Shown piece by piece: positions 8,134-15,355 of a DNA stretch of 36,494 nucleotides. Positions within the stretch are counted from its first letter, which is position 1. Every line of letters starts with the position of its first letter. Source of the stretch: Erythrobacter sp. HI0063 (GTDB taxonomy: Bacteria; Pseudomonadota; Alphaproteobacteria; Sphingomonadales; Sphingomonadaceae); NCBI RefSeq assembly GCF_001635685.1, contig NZ_LWFF01000266.1:1-36494 (forward strand), given 5' to 3'. Below the pieces are notes generated by a model. It was not told the origin of the DNA. It did no database searches and saw only the letters and a list, made by a program, of their open reading frames with translations. The position numbers and the translations under genes are program-made.

Positions 8134-9312
8134 TCAGCCCGCCACCGTCGCCAGCGCGGCGATGAACTTGTCGATATTGCCGCGATGGAGACCCGCCACA
8201 TTGATGCGGCCTGACCCGGCCATGTAGATGCCGTGATCCTTGCGCAGCGCGGCGATCTGGTCGCTGGAAAGCGGGAGCACGGCGAACAATCCGTTCTGGT
8301 CGGCCAACGCGCTCAGGTTGAGGCCGGGGATGTCGCCATCCGCCGCGGCCAGGCGTTCGCGCACGCCGCGCATCCGCTCTCGCATATCGTCCAGCTCGCC
8401 GAGCCAGTCGCGCGTCAGATCCTTATCCTCGACCACAATACGCACGGCGGCCCCGCCGTGATCAGGCGGCATCGACCAGGTCGCGCGCGCCAGCATGTTG
8501 GCGTTGGACATGATCGCGTCGAGATCGCCGGCCTCTTTCGCCAGCACGTAAAACGCGCCCACACGGTCACGATAGAGTCCGAAATTCTTGTCGCAGCTAT
8601 AGGCGACCAGCGCTTCGGGCACGGCATCGATCACCGTGCGAATGCCCGCCGCATCCTCTTCCATCCCGTGGCCTAGGCCCTGATAGGCGATGTCGAGCAC
8701 CGGAAGCACGGCACTGTCCGCCAGCGCATCGGCAATCGCGCGCCATTGTTCGTCCGTGTAATCGATCCCGGTCGGGTTGTGGCAACAGCCGTGGAGCAGC
8801 ACCAGCTCGCCCTCGCCCCCTTCGCGGATCACGCGCAGGACCGCATCGAGATTCGCCGTCCCGTCGGGCAACGCATGGTCGAAGGGCACGGTCTCCAGTC
8901 CCAGATCGGAAACGATCTGCGCGTGGTTGGGCCAGCTCGGCGTACCGAGATGGACGCGCCGCGCCCCGGCCTTTTGCGCCAGCGCCAGTGCCAGCCGCAC
9001 CGCGCCGGTGCCGCCCGGCGTCTGCATCCCGGCGATGCGCCCGCCACGCTCCGGATTCTCGCCGAAAATGTAGGGCATCAGGCCCGAAACGAACCCGCCA
9101 TCGCCTTCCGGGCCGAGATAGCTTTTGGAATCCTGTTCATCGACCAGGCGCTGTTCGGCGCCCTTGATCGCCTTGAACACCGGCGTCGCCCCGTCTCCGG
9201 TGCGATAGACGCCGACGCCGAGATCGATCTTGTCGTCGCGCGGATCGGCGGCATGAAGCTTGATGAGCGCGAGCAGCGCGTCGGCGGGTTGGGCTTGGAG
9301 AGCGTCGAGCAT
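8134..9312 (-). CDS. Aspartate/aromatic amino acid aminotransferase (TyrB/AspC type)
   Basis: A 392-residue class I PLP aminotransferase of the aspartate/tyrosine branch. Visible motifs are DLGVGVYR near the N-terminus, LHGCCHNPTG at about 173-182, LDIAYQGLGHG at 206-216 and the Schiff-base segment SCDKNFGLYRDR with Lys242. C-terminal SGRINVAGL contains the carboxylate-binding arginine. It should transfer amino groups between aspartate or aromatic amino acids and 2-oxoglutarate. The ATG at 9312 gives the family N-terminus MLDALQAQP; a longer reading would start from TTG at 9348. It is convergent with ribE and stands alone. Which amino acid is preferred cannot be read from the sequence. Confidence 0.94.
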   Translation of the reverse strand: MLDALQAQPADALLALIKLHAADPRDDKIDLGVGVYRTGDGATPVFKAIKGAEQRLVDEQDSKSYLGPEGDGGFVSGLMPYIFGENPERGGRIAGMQTPGGTGAVRLALALAQKAGARRVHLGTPSWPNHAQIVSDLGLETVPFDHALPDGTANLDAVLRVIREGGEGELVLLHGCCHNPTGIDYTDEQWRAIADALADSAVLPVLDIAYQGLGHGMEEDAAGIRTVIDAVPEALVAYSCDKNFGLYRDRVGAFYVLAKEAGDLDAIMSNANMLARATWSMPPDHGGAAVRIVVEDKDLTRDWLGELDDMRERMRGVRERLAAADGDIPGLNLSALADQNGLFAVLPLSSDQIAALRKDHGIYMAGSGRINVAGLHRGNIDKFIAALATVAG

Positions 9313-9408
9313 GCCCGCGTCCTTGCCCGCGCGCCGGAGCGCCTGCAACAGGGAATTGTCTATCGCAGAGACGAGATCGGCTTCATCATCCGCATGCCCG
9401 ATGCGCGA

Positions 9409-10254
9409 TCAGAAGGGCAGCCAACGCTGCTTCTTCGAAAACTTCATATAGCCCGCATTGATGCCGAGCCTGAGGCCTGCCCCCACCCGGATCGGGATCA
9501 GGACGACATCGCCCTTGCGCAGGTAACTCGCCGTCATCCCGCCGATGGCATAGGCCTGGCCCTCGCCCGCCGGATAGCGTTCGTACAATTCCTCGCTGTC
9601 GTAGAGATTGTAGACGAGCACGAAGGTACTGCCGGCATTGGCGCCTGCATCGAAGCCGATCGACGGTCCGGTCCAGTAGACCGGGCGCTCGCCCTCGACC
9701 TTGTGATAGAGCGTACCCGAACCGTAGCGCGCGCCGACGATGAACGCCCCGCCCGCCTCGCGCCCGACGATATAGGCGTTGGGCTGGCCCTGTTCGGCGA
9801 GCAGTTTCTGGATCAGCTTGGCCACCCCTTCAGCGCCCTTGCCGAACACGCCTTCGGCCGCGCCGATCAAATCGTCCTCGCGATACGTTGTCGCAGGGTC
9901 GTCCGCCGGGGCGGTCTGCGCATCAGGCGTCGCTGGGACGGTTTCAGACCAATCCACGCCCGTCGCCGTGTCGCTGCCGGGATCGCTCCATGTGGGCGCA
10001 GTCGGCTGGGTCGTCTCCGCGGGATAGGAGACACTGGGTTCGACAGGTCGCGGATCGGCATAGACGTCCTGATCGCCCGGGTTTTCGATCAGATCGCCGT
10101 CGATCGGTGCCTCATAGGCATCGTTGGGATCGACACGCTCGACCTGTGCGGCAAGCGGCGTCACGGCTAGACCGAGCGCGGCCAGGCCCATGGCGAGCGG
10201 GCGCATGACGATCGCAGACCAGCTGCGGGGCAGCGATGGGGCGGACAGGTTCAT
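9409..10254 (-). CDS. EipA-family (DUF1134) envelope integrity protein
   Basis: A 281-residue exported protein. The C-terminal 160 residues match DUF1134/EipA: AEGVAKLIQKLLAEQGQPNA, GGAFIVGARYGSGTLYHKV, VYWTGPSIGFDAGANAG, FVLVYNL and VPIRVGAGLRLG-like ending with GYMKFSKKQRWLPF. Brucella EipA, the founding member, is a periplasmic beta-sandwich protein needed for envelope integrity. The N-terminus has a signal peptide (MGLAALGLAVTPLAAQ). Between them lies a low-complexity Pro/Thr/Asp-rich linker of about 90 residues. ATG 10254 is supported by a strong GGGAGGG Shine-Dalgarno about 8 bases upstream. It is transcribed away from tRNA-Ser and is a single-gene unit. Confidence 0.92.
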   Translation of the reverse strand: MNLSAPSLPRSWSAIVMRPLAMGLAALGLAVTPLAAQVERVDPNDAYEAPIDGDLIENPGDQDVYADPRPVEPSVSYPAETTQPTAPTWSDPGSDTATGVDWSETVPATPDAQTAPADDPATTYREDDLIGAAEGVFGKGAEGVAKLIQKLLAEQGQPNAYIVGREAGGAFIVGARYGSGTLYHKVEGERPVYWTGPSIGFDAGANAGSTFVLVYNLYDSEELYERYPAGEGQAYAIGGMTASYLRKGDVVLIPIRVGAGLRLGINAGYMKFSKKQRWLPF

Positions 10255-10501
10255 GGCGGGTTCCCTCCCTTGTGCCGAGCGTGCGACGAACGGGCGCGGC
10301 GCTCGTCCAAGACGCGCCGCTCCAATCTTACGAGACGGCGTTGATCGCGCCACCGCAATGAGCGCGCGATGAACCGAATCCGAAACGCGCCGAAGCGAGT
10401 CAGCCCCGCGCCCACAATCCTCGATATGGCAGGACCAAACCCCTTGAAGCCACGCCCACCCCCCGTTATAGCGCGCCCCTCGCAGCCGACGTGCTTGCTG
10501 C

Positions 10502-10592
10502 GGAGACGTGGGTGAGTGGCTGAAACCAGTTCCCTGCTAAGGAACCGTACTCTATCAGGGTACCGAGGGTTCGAATCCCTCCGTCTCCGCCA
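10502..10592 (+). tRNA. tRNA-Ser (anticodon GCT), CCA encoded
   Basis: The acceptor stem GGAGACG (10502-10508) pairs with CGTCTCC (10582-10588), followed by G and an encoded CCA. The anticodon stem GTTCC/GGAAC encloses loop CTGCTAA with anticodon GCT at 10536-10538. A long variable arm typical of serine tRNAs comes next, and the T arm is GAGGG-TTCGAAT-CCCTC. It reads AGC/AGU codons. Its 3' end is duplicated 14 kb downstream, making it the likely integration target of the island. Confidence 0.97.
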
Positions 10593-10594
10593 CC
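10575..10594 (+). repeat. attL-like direct repeat within the tRNA-Ser 3' end
   Basis: The sequence atccctccgtctccgccacc covers the T-arm 3' strand, the acceptor 3' strand, CCA and two more bases. The same 20 bases recur at 24586-24605 in the same orientation. Tyrosine-recombinase islands commonly leave such copies when they insert at a tRNA 3' end. Confidence 0.85.
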
Positions 10595-10656
10595 TCCCCG
10601 GTATTAGGTAGCAAACGCACAAAGAAAAGTCGTGCTTTCGCAGCTACCTATAGCGA

Positions 10657-11103
10657 ATGGGCACTACAAACATGAAAGCAAGCCTTGAGGATCGCATTGC
10701 GGTTTTCAAAGGCGAACTCGAAGAAATCGACGCTGAGATCATCAAGATCGAGATCGAGGAAGGCATCGATATTCTCCAGCTGCTCAAAAATCGCCGGAAG
10801 AAACTGCACGCTCTCATTGGCGGAGCGGAAGACATCATCTTCGATAGCGACCCGAACTGGCGAAATAAGGTGAAGCCGCGCAAGAAGCACAAATGGCATA
10901 GCCCTTTCCGGTCAGGTGAGCTGGGTCGCTTTGCCCTTTGTATTCTGCGTGAACGGAGTCGCTGGATGCGCCCTCGCGAGGTGGCGCGCGAAATGCTCCT
11001 GCTCAGGTGCGACCGGGTCAACGAACGTGTGACCCTCGATAAGGTGACCAATTCGGTCTCTGGCTACTTCGCAAAACACGAAGGCGACCTTCTCAACACT
11101 TGA
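10657..11103 (+). CDS. Small coiled-coil / winged-helix-like protein, unknown
   Basis: A 148-residue protein with no family I can name. Residues 8-55 are strongly charged and heptad-like (LEDRIAVFKGELEEIDAEII, then LLKNRRKKLHALI), indicating a coiled coil. A basic linker (KPRKKHKWH) follows. The C-terminal third (FALCILRERSRWMRPREVAREM through VTNSVSGYFAKHEGDLL) has the helix-turn-helix-wing pattern of small DNA-binding proteins. It is the first gene inside the island, 64 bases from the tRNA 3' end, where integrases or excision factors often sit. Start is ATG 10657; an ATG at 10672 is also possible. It may be a remnant of the element's control or recombination functions. Confidence 0.65.
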   Translation: MGTTNMKASLEDRIAVFKGELEEIDAEIIKIEIEEGIDILQLLKNRRKKLHALIGGAEDIIFDSDPNWRNKVKPRKKHKWHSPFRSGELGRFALCILRERSRWMRPREVAREMLLLRCDRVNERVTLDKVTNSVSGYFAKHEGDLLNT

Positions 11104-12209
11104 ATGAGGCTAGGGCTTTCATTTGATGCCCATAGCACCTCCTCGATATACTGACGTTCTCGGCGGCCGGCTTCCGGCTCTTGAGCGCTGCCTCATCCGT
11201 TATCGAGCGCTCCAGATCACAGTTGCTATATTCCATGCTGAGAAACTGAAACCGGAGATAGAACCATCTAAGATCGCTTTGTATGCGAAGAGCGGGGGTT
11301 AAGCCTCTGCTCGGATGGCATAGGCCGCTTTAATGGGAGAGCGCGTTCAAGAGCGGAAAGCTGATATGGATTCGATTTGTGAATTCCTACGGGGGGCCGC
11401 AGCACGTCGCTGAACCGAGAGGCCCGCCAGATGGTATCACCCGACTACGCCGACACCGGGATTTACCCTTCTGTTCTTCGTGGCTTCCATAGATGCTATT
11501 CCTTACGGCGCCATTGTTCGCCCGCTCACCGGTTTTTCCGGCTTCGCTGATTCCATTCGCTGCGCCGTCTCCAGCGCCGCGGCTGATCGCGACAAAGGTG
11601 GTTTTCGCTTCCACCGTCATCGCCCGGTGGCTTTCGAGCTTGGTAATCGACCGATCGGCGGTCGTGCGACGGGCTGCCATGCGCGGCGCCGGCCCATTCG
11701 TGGCGAAGGTGCAGGTCGCAGGTAGTCCAAGATGCAAGTCCGTATGTCGGTTACGGCCACGCCACGGAGACCAATGCGAATTTCAGCTTTTAAGAGTTCG
11801 CAAGCAACCTTCGAATGACCAATCGGGTCGCAAGCTGAACGTCCACATTTCGCTTTGTCACTCAGAGCCGGACGGACCGCCGACGGCCCAATTCCGGACT
11901 TTCCGCCACGCGCTCAGTTAACCGGCTATCGTGTCCAGCGCTGCCATGGCTCCATCAGTAAGGTAAAGATTAGCCGCCGCGACGCTCGGCGTTCACGTCA
12001 TCGGTCGAAGGCAATCTCAGAAAGCCTTTTCACAGCGCGGTTGGGCCAAGGAAGCGGCCGGTCGCACAGATACTAGAAAACCCGAACGACAAGGGTGTTC
12101 CCCGAGAAAATCGCGTATTCCAAAGCCGTCCTTCCGAAGATCCATACCTATTCTGAATTGTTCGGACTCTCCCACAAGATTGGAGTGTCGGCTTACTTTG
12201 TGTCCACAA
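11104..12209. other. Gene-poor stretch inside the island, 1.1 kb
   Basis: I find no convincing gene here. Short overlapping open frames exist on both strands around 11387-11921, but they lack start signals, recognisable motifs and normal codon use for this genome. The base composition is more AT-rich than the flanks by eye. It is best read as decayed coding DNA left after rearrangement. Confidence 0.55.
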
Positions 12210-12977
12210 TCACATTCCTGAAAAGAAACGCTTTTCGACCTCGTAGTCGAGATGGCGGTCCACGAACGCCGAGTCCACCTCATCGAGTGACGGGTATGAT
12301 GAAGGCGCGAATAGTTCGCCTTTCTGCCCCTTATAGGTGATCACCGGAACGAAACCCGCTTTCGCCTTGGTCCGGGTCGCGGCGGCCATCCGCTCCACCA
12401 ATGCTTCCGGCCGGAAGACGAGCTCGGCATGCGACACCAAAGCATGTCCGGCGGATCGTGATGCGACGTCGATCCAGTTACGCAATTTGGCCGTGCGCAT
12501 TGCGACCGGATTGGGAAACGGCGCGTTGCTCACAGGACAAAGTTCTTCTGCGATCGGCTTACCGAACTTGGGATCGTCCCTTTCGATACCCCAGAAATCT
12601 TCGTCCCAGACGGTGCGCCATTCGGCCCGGATAAACTCGCCGAACGCAAGGGTCTTCAAGTCCGGATGCGCGTGCCACGGGGTCGCATGCAGGCTGCGCA
12701 GCCATTGATCGGCTTGTCGCGCGATAACGACGACGAAGACATCGTCGGGAATTTCGACCTCGTCCGGCACAAGCCAGTGCTTGAAACCGAATTCTTCGGT
12801 GAAGCGGAGATCCTCAAGGTTCCGCTCGAGTAGCTTTATGAGCGCGTTGGTTCCGCTGCAGCGCTGACCATAGACCTGGAAGCGCCTGAATTGTGTAAGG
12901 GCCAAGAACGTCTCCGAAATTCCTTGGCGCGCGCCTAATGCGCTTCGTCCCAGCTTTCCGCTTGATCGTTGTTGCAT
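12210..12977 (-). CDS. Sulfotransferase-like P-loop protein
   Basis: A 255-residue protein that resembles sulfotransferases. RFQVYGQRCSGTNALIKLL at about residues 33-51 looks like the 5'-phosphosulfate-binding loop of PAPS-dependent enzymes, and VIARQADQWLRSLHATPWH like the 3'-phosphate-binding segment. FGFKHW between them is shared by a group of bacterial sulfotransferase-like proteins near glycan genes. Start ATG 12977 gives MQQRSSGKLGR; a longer reading (to 13199) runs through the divergent neighbour and is rejected. Its start codon overlaps the region in front of the GntA-like gene, so the two are divergently expressed from a very short intergenic space. The acceptor is unknown; carbohydrate sulfation would fit the neighbours. 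Confidence 0.7.
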   Translation of the reverse strand: MQQRSSGKLGRSALGARQGISETFLALTQFRRFQVYGQRCSGTNALIKLLERNLEDLRFTEEFGFKHWLVPDEVEIPDDVFVVVIARQADQWLRSLHATPWHAHPDLKTLAFGEFIRAEWRTVWDEDFWGIERDDPKFGKPIAEELCPVSNAPFPNPVAMRTAKLRNWIDVASRSAGHALVSHAELVFRPEALVERMAAATRTKAKAGFVPVITYKGQKGELFAPSSYPSLDEVDSAFVDRHLDYEVEKRFFSGM

Positions 12978-13014
12978 GGTAGCAACGCCTTCTGCGTTCG
13001 ATCGTCCGTCCTTC

Positions 13015-13725
13015 ATGACGGAACAGATCGAACTGGAACGAGGCTTGAATCTTGCGGGCGAAAATCCTTCGCTCGCCGACGCCCTACGTTCGCATATCGT
13101 GGAGGATGGCTTCCCCTGTGTCGGGGCGAAATCGGCCCTCGCGACCGGTCGGCTAAAGGTCCTGCCAGCCCGATCGCTGACCAGTGCCTGGAACGACATC
13201 GAAATTCATGAGGCCCTGCTGGAGTGGAGCGAGGATTACGAGTGCGACCCCGAAGGCTTGCGCAGCCTCGCCGTCGTGTTTTCCGGGCCCGACGAACTGG
13301 ACGAAGCGGCGTTCGAAAGCGCGATGTGGGACCGGCTGAATTCGCTCGCCGCAAAGGACGAATGGCGCGGGCAAGCTTACGATCCAGATGTCAGCAGCGA
13401 CCCGGCGAACCCGCATTTCTCGCTGAGCTTCGGAGGGAAAGCCTATTTCGTGGTCGGCATGCATCCCAACGCCTCGCGTTCCGCACGGCGAACGCCCCAT
13501 CCCACCCTCGTCTTCAATCTGCACGATCAGTTCGAAGCTTTGCGCGCGTCGCGAAGGTACGAACGCATGCGCGAGACCATCCTGAAGCGCGACCAGGCGC
13601 TCGATGGCTCGATCAATCCGATGCTGTCGCGCCACGGCACTGCGAGCGAAGCGCGGCAATATAGCGGGCGCGTGGTCGGCGACGACTGGCAGTGTCCCTT
13701 TTCGGACCCGAGGATGGAGCCATGA
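13015..13725 (+). CDS. YqcI/YcgG-family protein, GntA-like heme-dependent N-hydroxylase homologue
   Basis: A 236-residue protein with the whole YqcI/YcgG signature: FPCVGAKSALATGRL (33-47), FSLSFGGKAYFVVGMHPNASRSARR (135-159, shown in full only as its ends FSLSFGG and SRSARR matter), VFNLHDQFEALR, NPMLSRHGTASEARQYSGR and CPF near the end. Characterised members, including GntA of guanitoxin synthesis, are heme enzymes that N-hydroxylate guanidino-type substrates. The same chemistry here is inferred. ATG 13015 is chosen because the upstream in-frame ATG (12976) overlaps the start of the divergent sulfotransferase-like gene. The stop overlaps the DUF1989 start (ATGA). It leads a six-gene operon. 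Confidence 0.85.
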   Translation: MTEQIELERGLNLAGENPSLADALRSHIVEDGFPCVGAKSALATGRLKVLPARSLTSAWNDIEIHEALLEWSEDYECDPEGLRSLAVVFSGPDELDEAAFESAMWDRLNSLAAKDEWRGQAYDPDVSSDPANPHFSLSFGGKAYFVVGMHPNASRSARRTPHPTLVFNLHDQFEALRASRRYERMRETILKRDQALDGSINPMLSRHGTASEARQYSGRVVGDDWQCPFSDPRMEP

Positions 13726-14300
13726 AGCGTATCGCACCGCGCACCGGCACCGCGATCGAACTGTCCAAAGGGCAGGAGTTGACCGTTATCGATCCCGAAG
13801 GTGGCCAGGTCAGCGATCTCTTGACCGTATCAAGGGCGGATCCCCGCGAAATCCTCTCTAACGGGCGAACGTTCGATTACGAGGAGAGGATCATCCTGAC
13901 CACCGGCGCGCGGCTGTGGTCGAACCGGTCGAACCCCATGCTCACCATCCTCGAAGATACAGCGCTGGCGCACGATTTCCTGCTGACGCCGTGTTCCGAA
14001 GACACGTTTCGGCATTTCTATCCCGACAAGCCCGTTCATCGCGGCTGCTTCGGTAATTTGGCCGAAGCGCTTAAGCCATATGGGGTTGCGCCCGACGACA
14101 TTCCGACGGCCTTCAATGTCTTCATGAATGTTCCGGTCGCCGAAAACGGGGTGATATCCGTCGATCCACCGCAGTCGCAAGGCGGAACATTCACCCGGTT
14201 CCGGGCCGAGATGGATCTGGTCATCGGGCTGACGGCATGCGCGGCCTATGCCTCGAACGGCGGCACGTTCAAGCCAATCGATTACGATGTGAGCGACTGA
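13722..14300 (+). CDS. DUF1989 (urea carboxylase-associated) family protein
   Basis: A 192-residue DUF1989 protein. The family core is complete: TPCSEDTF (Cys91), PVHRGCFGNL (His106, Cys109), FNVFMNVPV, PPQSQGGTF, RAEMDLVIGLTAC (Cys173) and SNGGTFKPI. The conserved cysteines are the expected metal site. Two DUF1989 proteins, CgdA and CgdB, form carboxyguanidine deiminase in guanidine breakdown, and others sit by urea carboxylase genes. Here only one copy occurs and no carboxylase is nearby, so a different reaction on a guanidino or ureido compound is possible. The ATG overlaps the GntA-like stop, and the next gene begins one base after this stop, so expression is coupled. Confidence 0.88.
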   Translation: MKRIAPRTGTAIELSKGQELTVIDPEGGQVSDLLTVSRADPREILSNGRTFDYEERIILTTGARLWSNRSNPMLTILEDTALAHDFLLTPCSEDTFRHFYPDKPVHRGCFGNLAEALKPYGVAPDDIPTAFNVFMNVPVAENGVISVDPPQSQGGTFTRFRAEMDLVIGLTACAAYASNGGTFKPIDYDVSD

Positions 14301-14301
14301 A

Positions 14302-14586
14302 ATGTTGCTGGATTTGCTCGAATGGTACGGCGCGATCGCGGCGGTCATCGCTGCGCTGGTCGTGGCGACGAATGTCAGCGCGCGGGTTTCGGGGTGGGCC
14401 TTCGTGCTGTTCGTCACTTCCTCGCTTGCGCTGACGGCATGGGGCTTCCTCAGCGAAGACGCCGAAGGGATCGGTTGGCAGAACATAGCTTTGCTGTTGA
14501 TCAACCTATGGGGCGTCTACCGCTATCTTGGACCGCAAAAGCCTCGTGATCCCGATCATCGAAAGCAAGCGGGAGAGCCGGGATGA
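14302..14586 (+). CDS. Small three-helix membrane protein, unknown
   Basis: A 94-residue protein with three hydrophobic helices at about residues 9-27, 31-48 and 59-74 (AAVIAALVVATNV, FVLFVTSSLALTAWGFL, IALLLINLWGVYRYL). It ends in a polar tail. The layout recalls small PnuC-like or accessory membrane proteins, but no family is certain. The start is one base after the DUF1989 stop and the stop overlaps the next start (ATGA), so it belongs to the operon. Its presence suggests the pathway is linked to the inner membrane or to transport. Confidence 0.75.
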   Translation: MLLDLLEWYGAIAAVIAALVVATNVSARVSGWAFVLFVTSSLALTAWGFLSEDAEGIGWQNIALLLINLWGVYRYLGPQKPRDPDHRKQAGEPG

Positions 14587-15074
14587 AGAACACCGCATTG
14601 ACCACCGGTGCCGCCGCACTGATACTTGCCGTCGGACTGGCAGGACATTTCGCATCGGGCGCGATCTATTCCTCGGTGGAAGCGCGGGACATGATTTCGG
14701 CGCTCTCCAGTCCTGCATTGTACCTCGGCAGCGCGATCGCGGGGAGCGCCTCTACCACGCTGGCGCTCATGCTGACGCTGCTCGGTCTGGTCCGGCGCGC
14801 CGACGCGGAATTCGATCCGCAGATGTATCGCCAGATTTACCGCATTGCCGTGCTCGCGACGCTTCTGCTGGCTGGAGCCGTGGTGATGCTGTTGCTGATG
14901 ACGATGCCGATCGGTGAATTCGACGATGTGCCGGGCCGCTGGTTCCCCATGCTGTACAACGTCCTGTACTGGATCGTGGTGGTGCTCAGCGCCGGGCTCG
15001 TCGCCATGGTCACCATGCTGTTCGGCACCGTGCGGTCTCTGATCGCGAAGCTCACACCGCACGACGATGTGTAA
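14583..15074 (+). CDS. Four-helix membrane protein, unknown
   Basis: A 163-residue integral membrane protein. Hydrophobic helices lie at about residues 8-26, 45-68, 88-107 and 123-148 (LILAVGLAGHFA, GSASTTLALMLTLLGLV, VLATLLLAGAVVMLLL, WIVVVLSAGLVAMVTMLFG). I do not recognise the family and see no catalytic motif. It is coupled to the small membrane protein upstream by an ATGA overlap. A joint membrane complex of the two is plausible, perhaps an anchor or exporter for the operon's product; this is inference. Confidence 0.75.
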   Translation: MKNTALTTGAAALILAVGLAGHFASGAIYSSVEARDMISALSSPALYLGSAIAGSASTTLALMLTLLGLVRRADAEFDPQMYRQIYRIAVLATLLLAGAVVMLLLMTMPIGEFDDVPGRWFPMLYNVLYWIVVVLSAGLVAMVTMLFGTVRSLIAKLTPHDDV

Positions 15075-15109
15075 ACGTGATCATCTCCAAACCGAAAAGA
15101 ACCTCTGAC

Positions 15110-15355
15110 ATGTTCACGCAGCTCGCTCCCCCGCTTCCAGTGCACATCACCGATCGCGGCCCGGGGCTGGCCTTCGCGGTCATCGACTATGGGATCGAGC
15201 ACAATCTGATCTGGGTGACCGCACTCGATGCGGGTGGCGAAATCTGGTGCGCCCCCAATCCCAAGGTCCGCCTCGCCGAGAACTGGACTGCTGGCCGGTT
15301 GAAAGATCTCCGCGCGGAAGTGGGCGTGCAAGAGCAATCGGGGGACAGGCAATGA
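15110..15355 (+). CDS. Small conserved-looking protein, unknown
   Basis: An 81-residue soluble protein starting MFTQLAPPLPVHITDRGPG. The central segment (GLAFAVIDYGIEHNLIWVTALDAGGEIWCAPNPKVRL, two beta hairpins by pattern) is the type seen in small alphaproteobacterial proteins of unknown role. The ATG at 15110 is preferred over 15077 because the extra residues look non-coding. It follows the membrane protein by 35 bases and overlaps the start of the glycosyltransferase by ATGA, so it is a true operon member. Confidence 0.7.
   Translation: MFTQLAPPLPVHITDRGPGLAFAVIDYGIEHNLIWVTALDAGGEIWCAPNPKVRLAENWTAGRLKDLRAEVGVQEQSGDRQ

Noticed and set aside
11387..11921. Overlapping open frames on both strands (116, 81 and 142 codons)
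   Set aside because: They lack Shine-Dalgarno signals and recognisable motifs, and they overlap each other. Their amino acid composition looks random (Ser/Arg/Pro-rich).
12978..13199. N-terminal extension of the sulfotransferase-like protein
   Set aside because: The added 74 residues are antisense to the GntA-like gene and contain no family sequence. Homology begins after the ATG at 12977.
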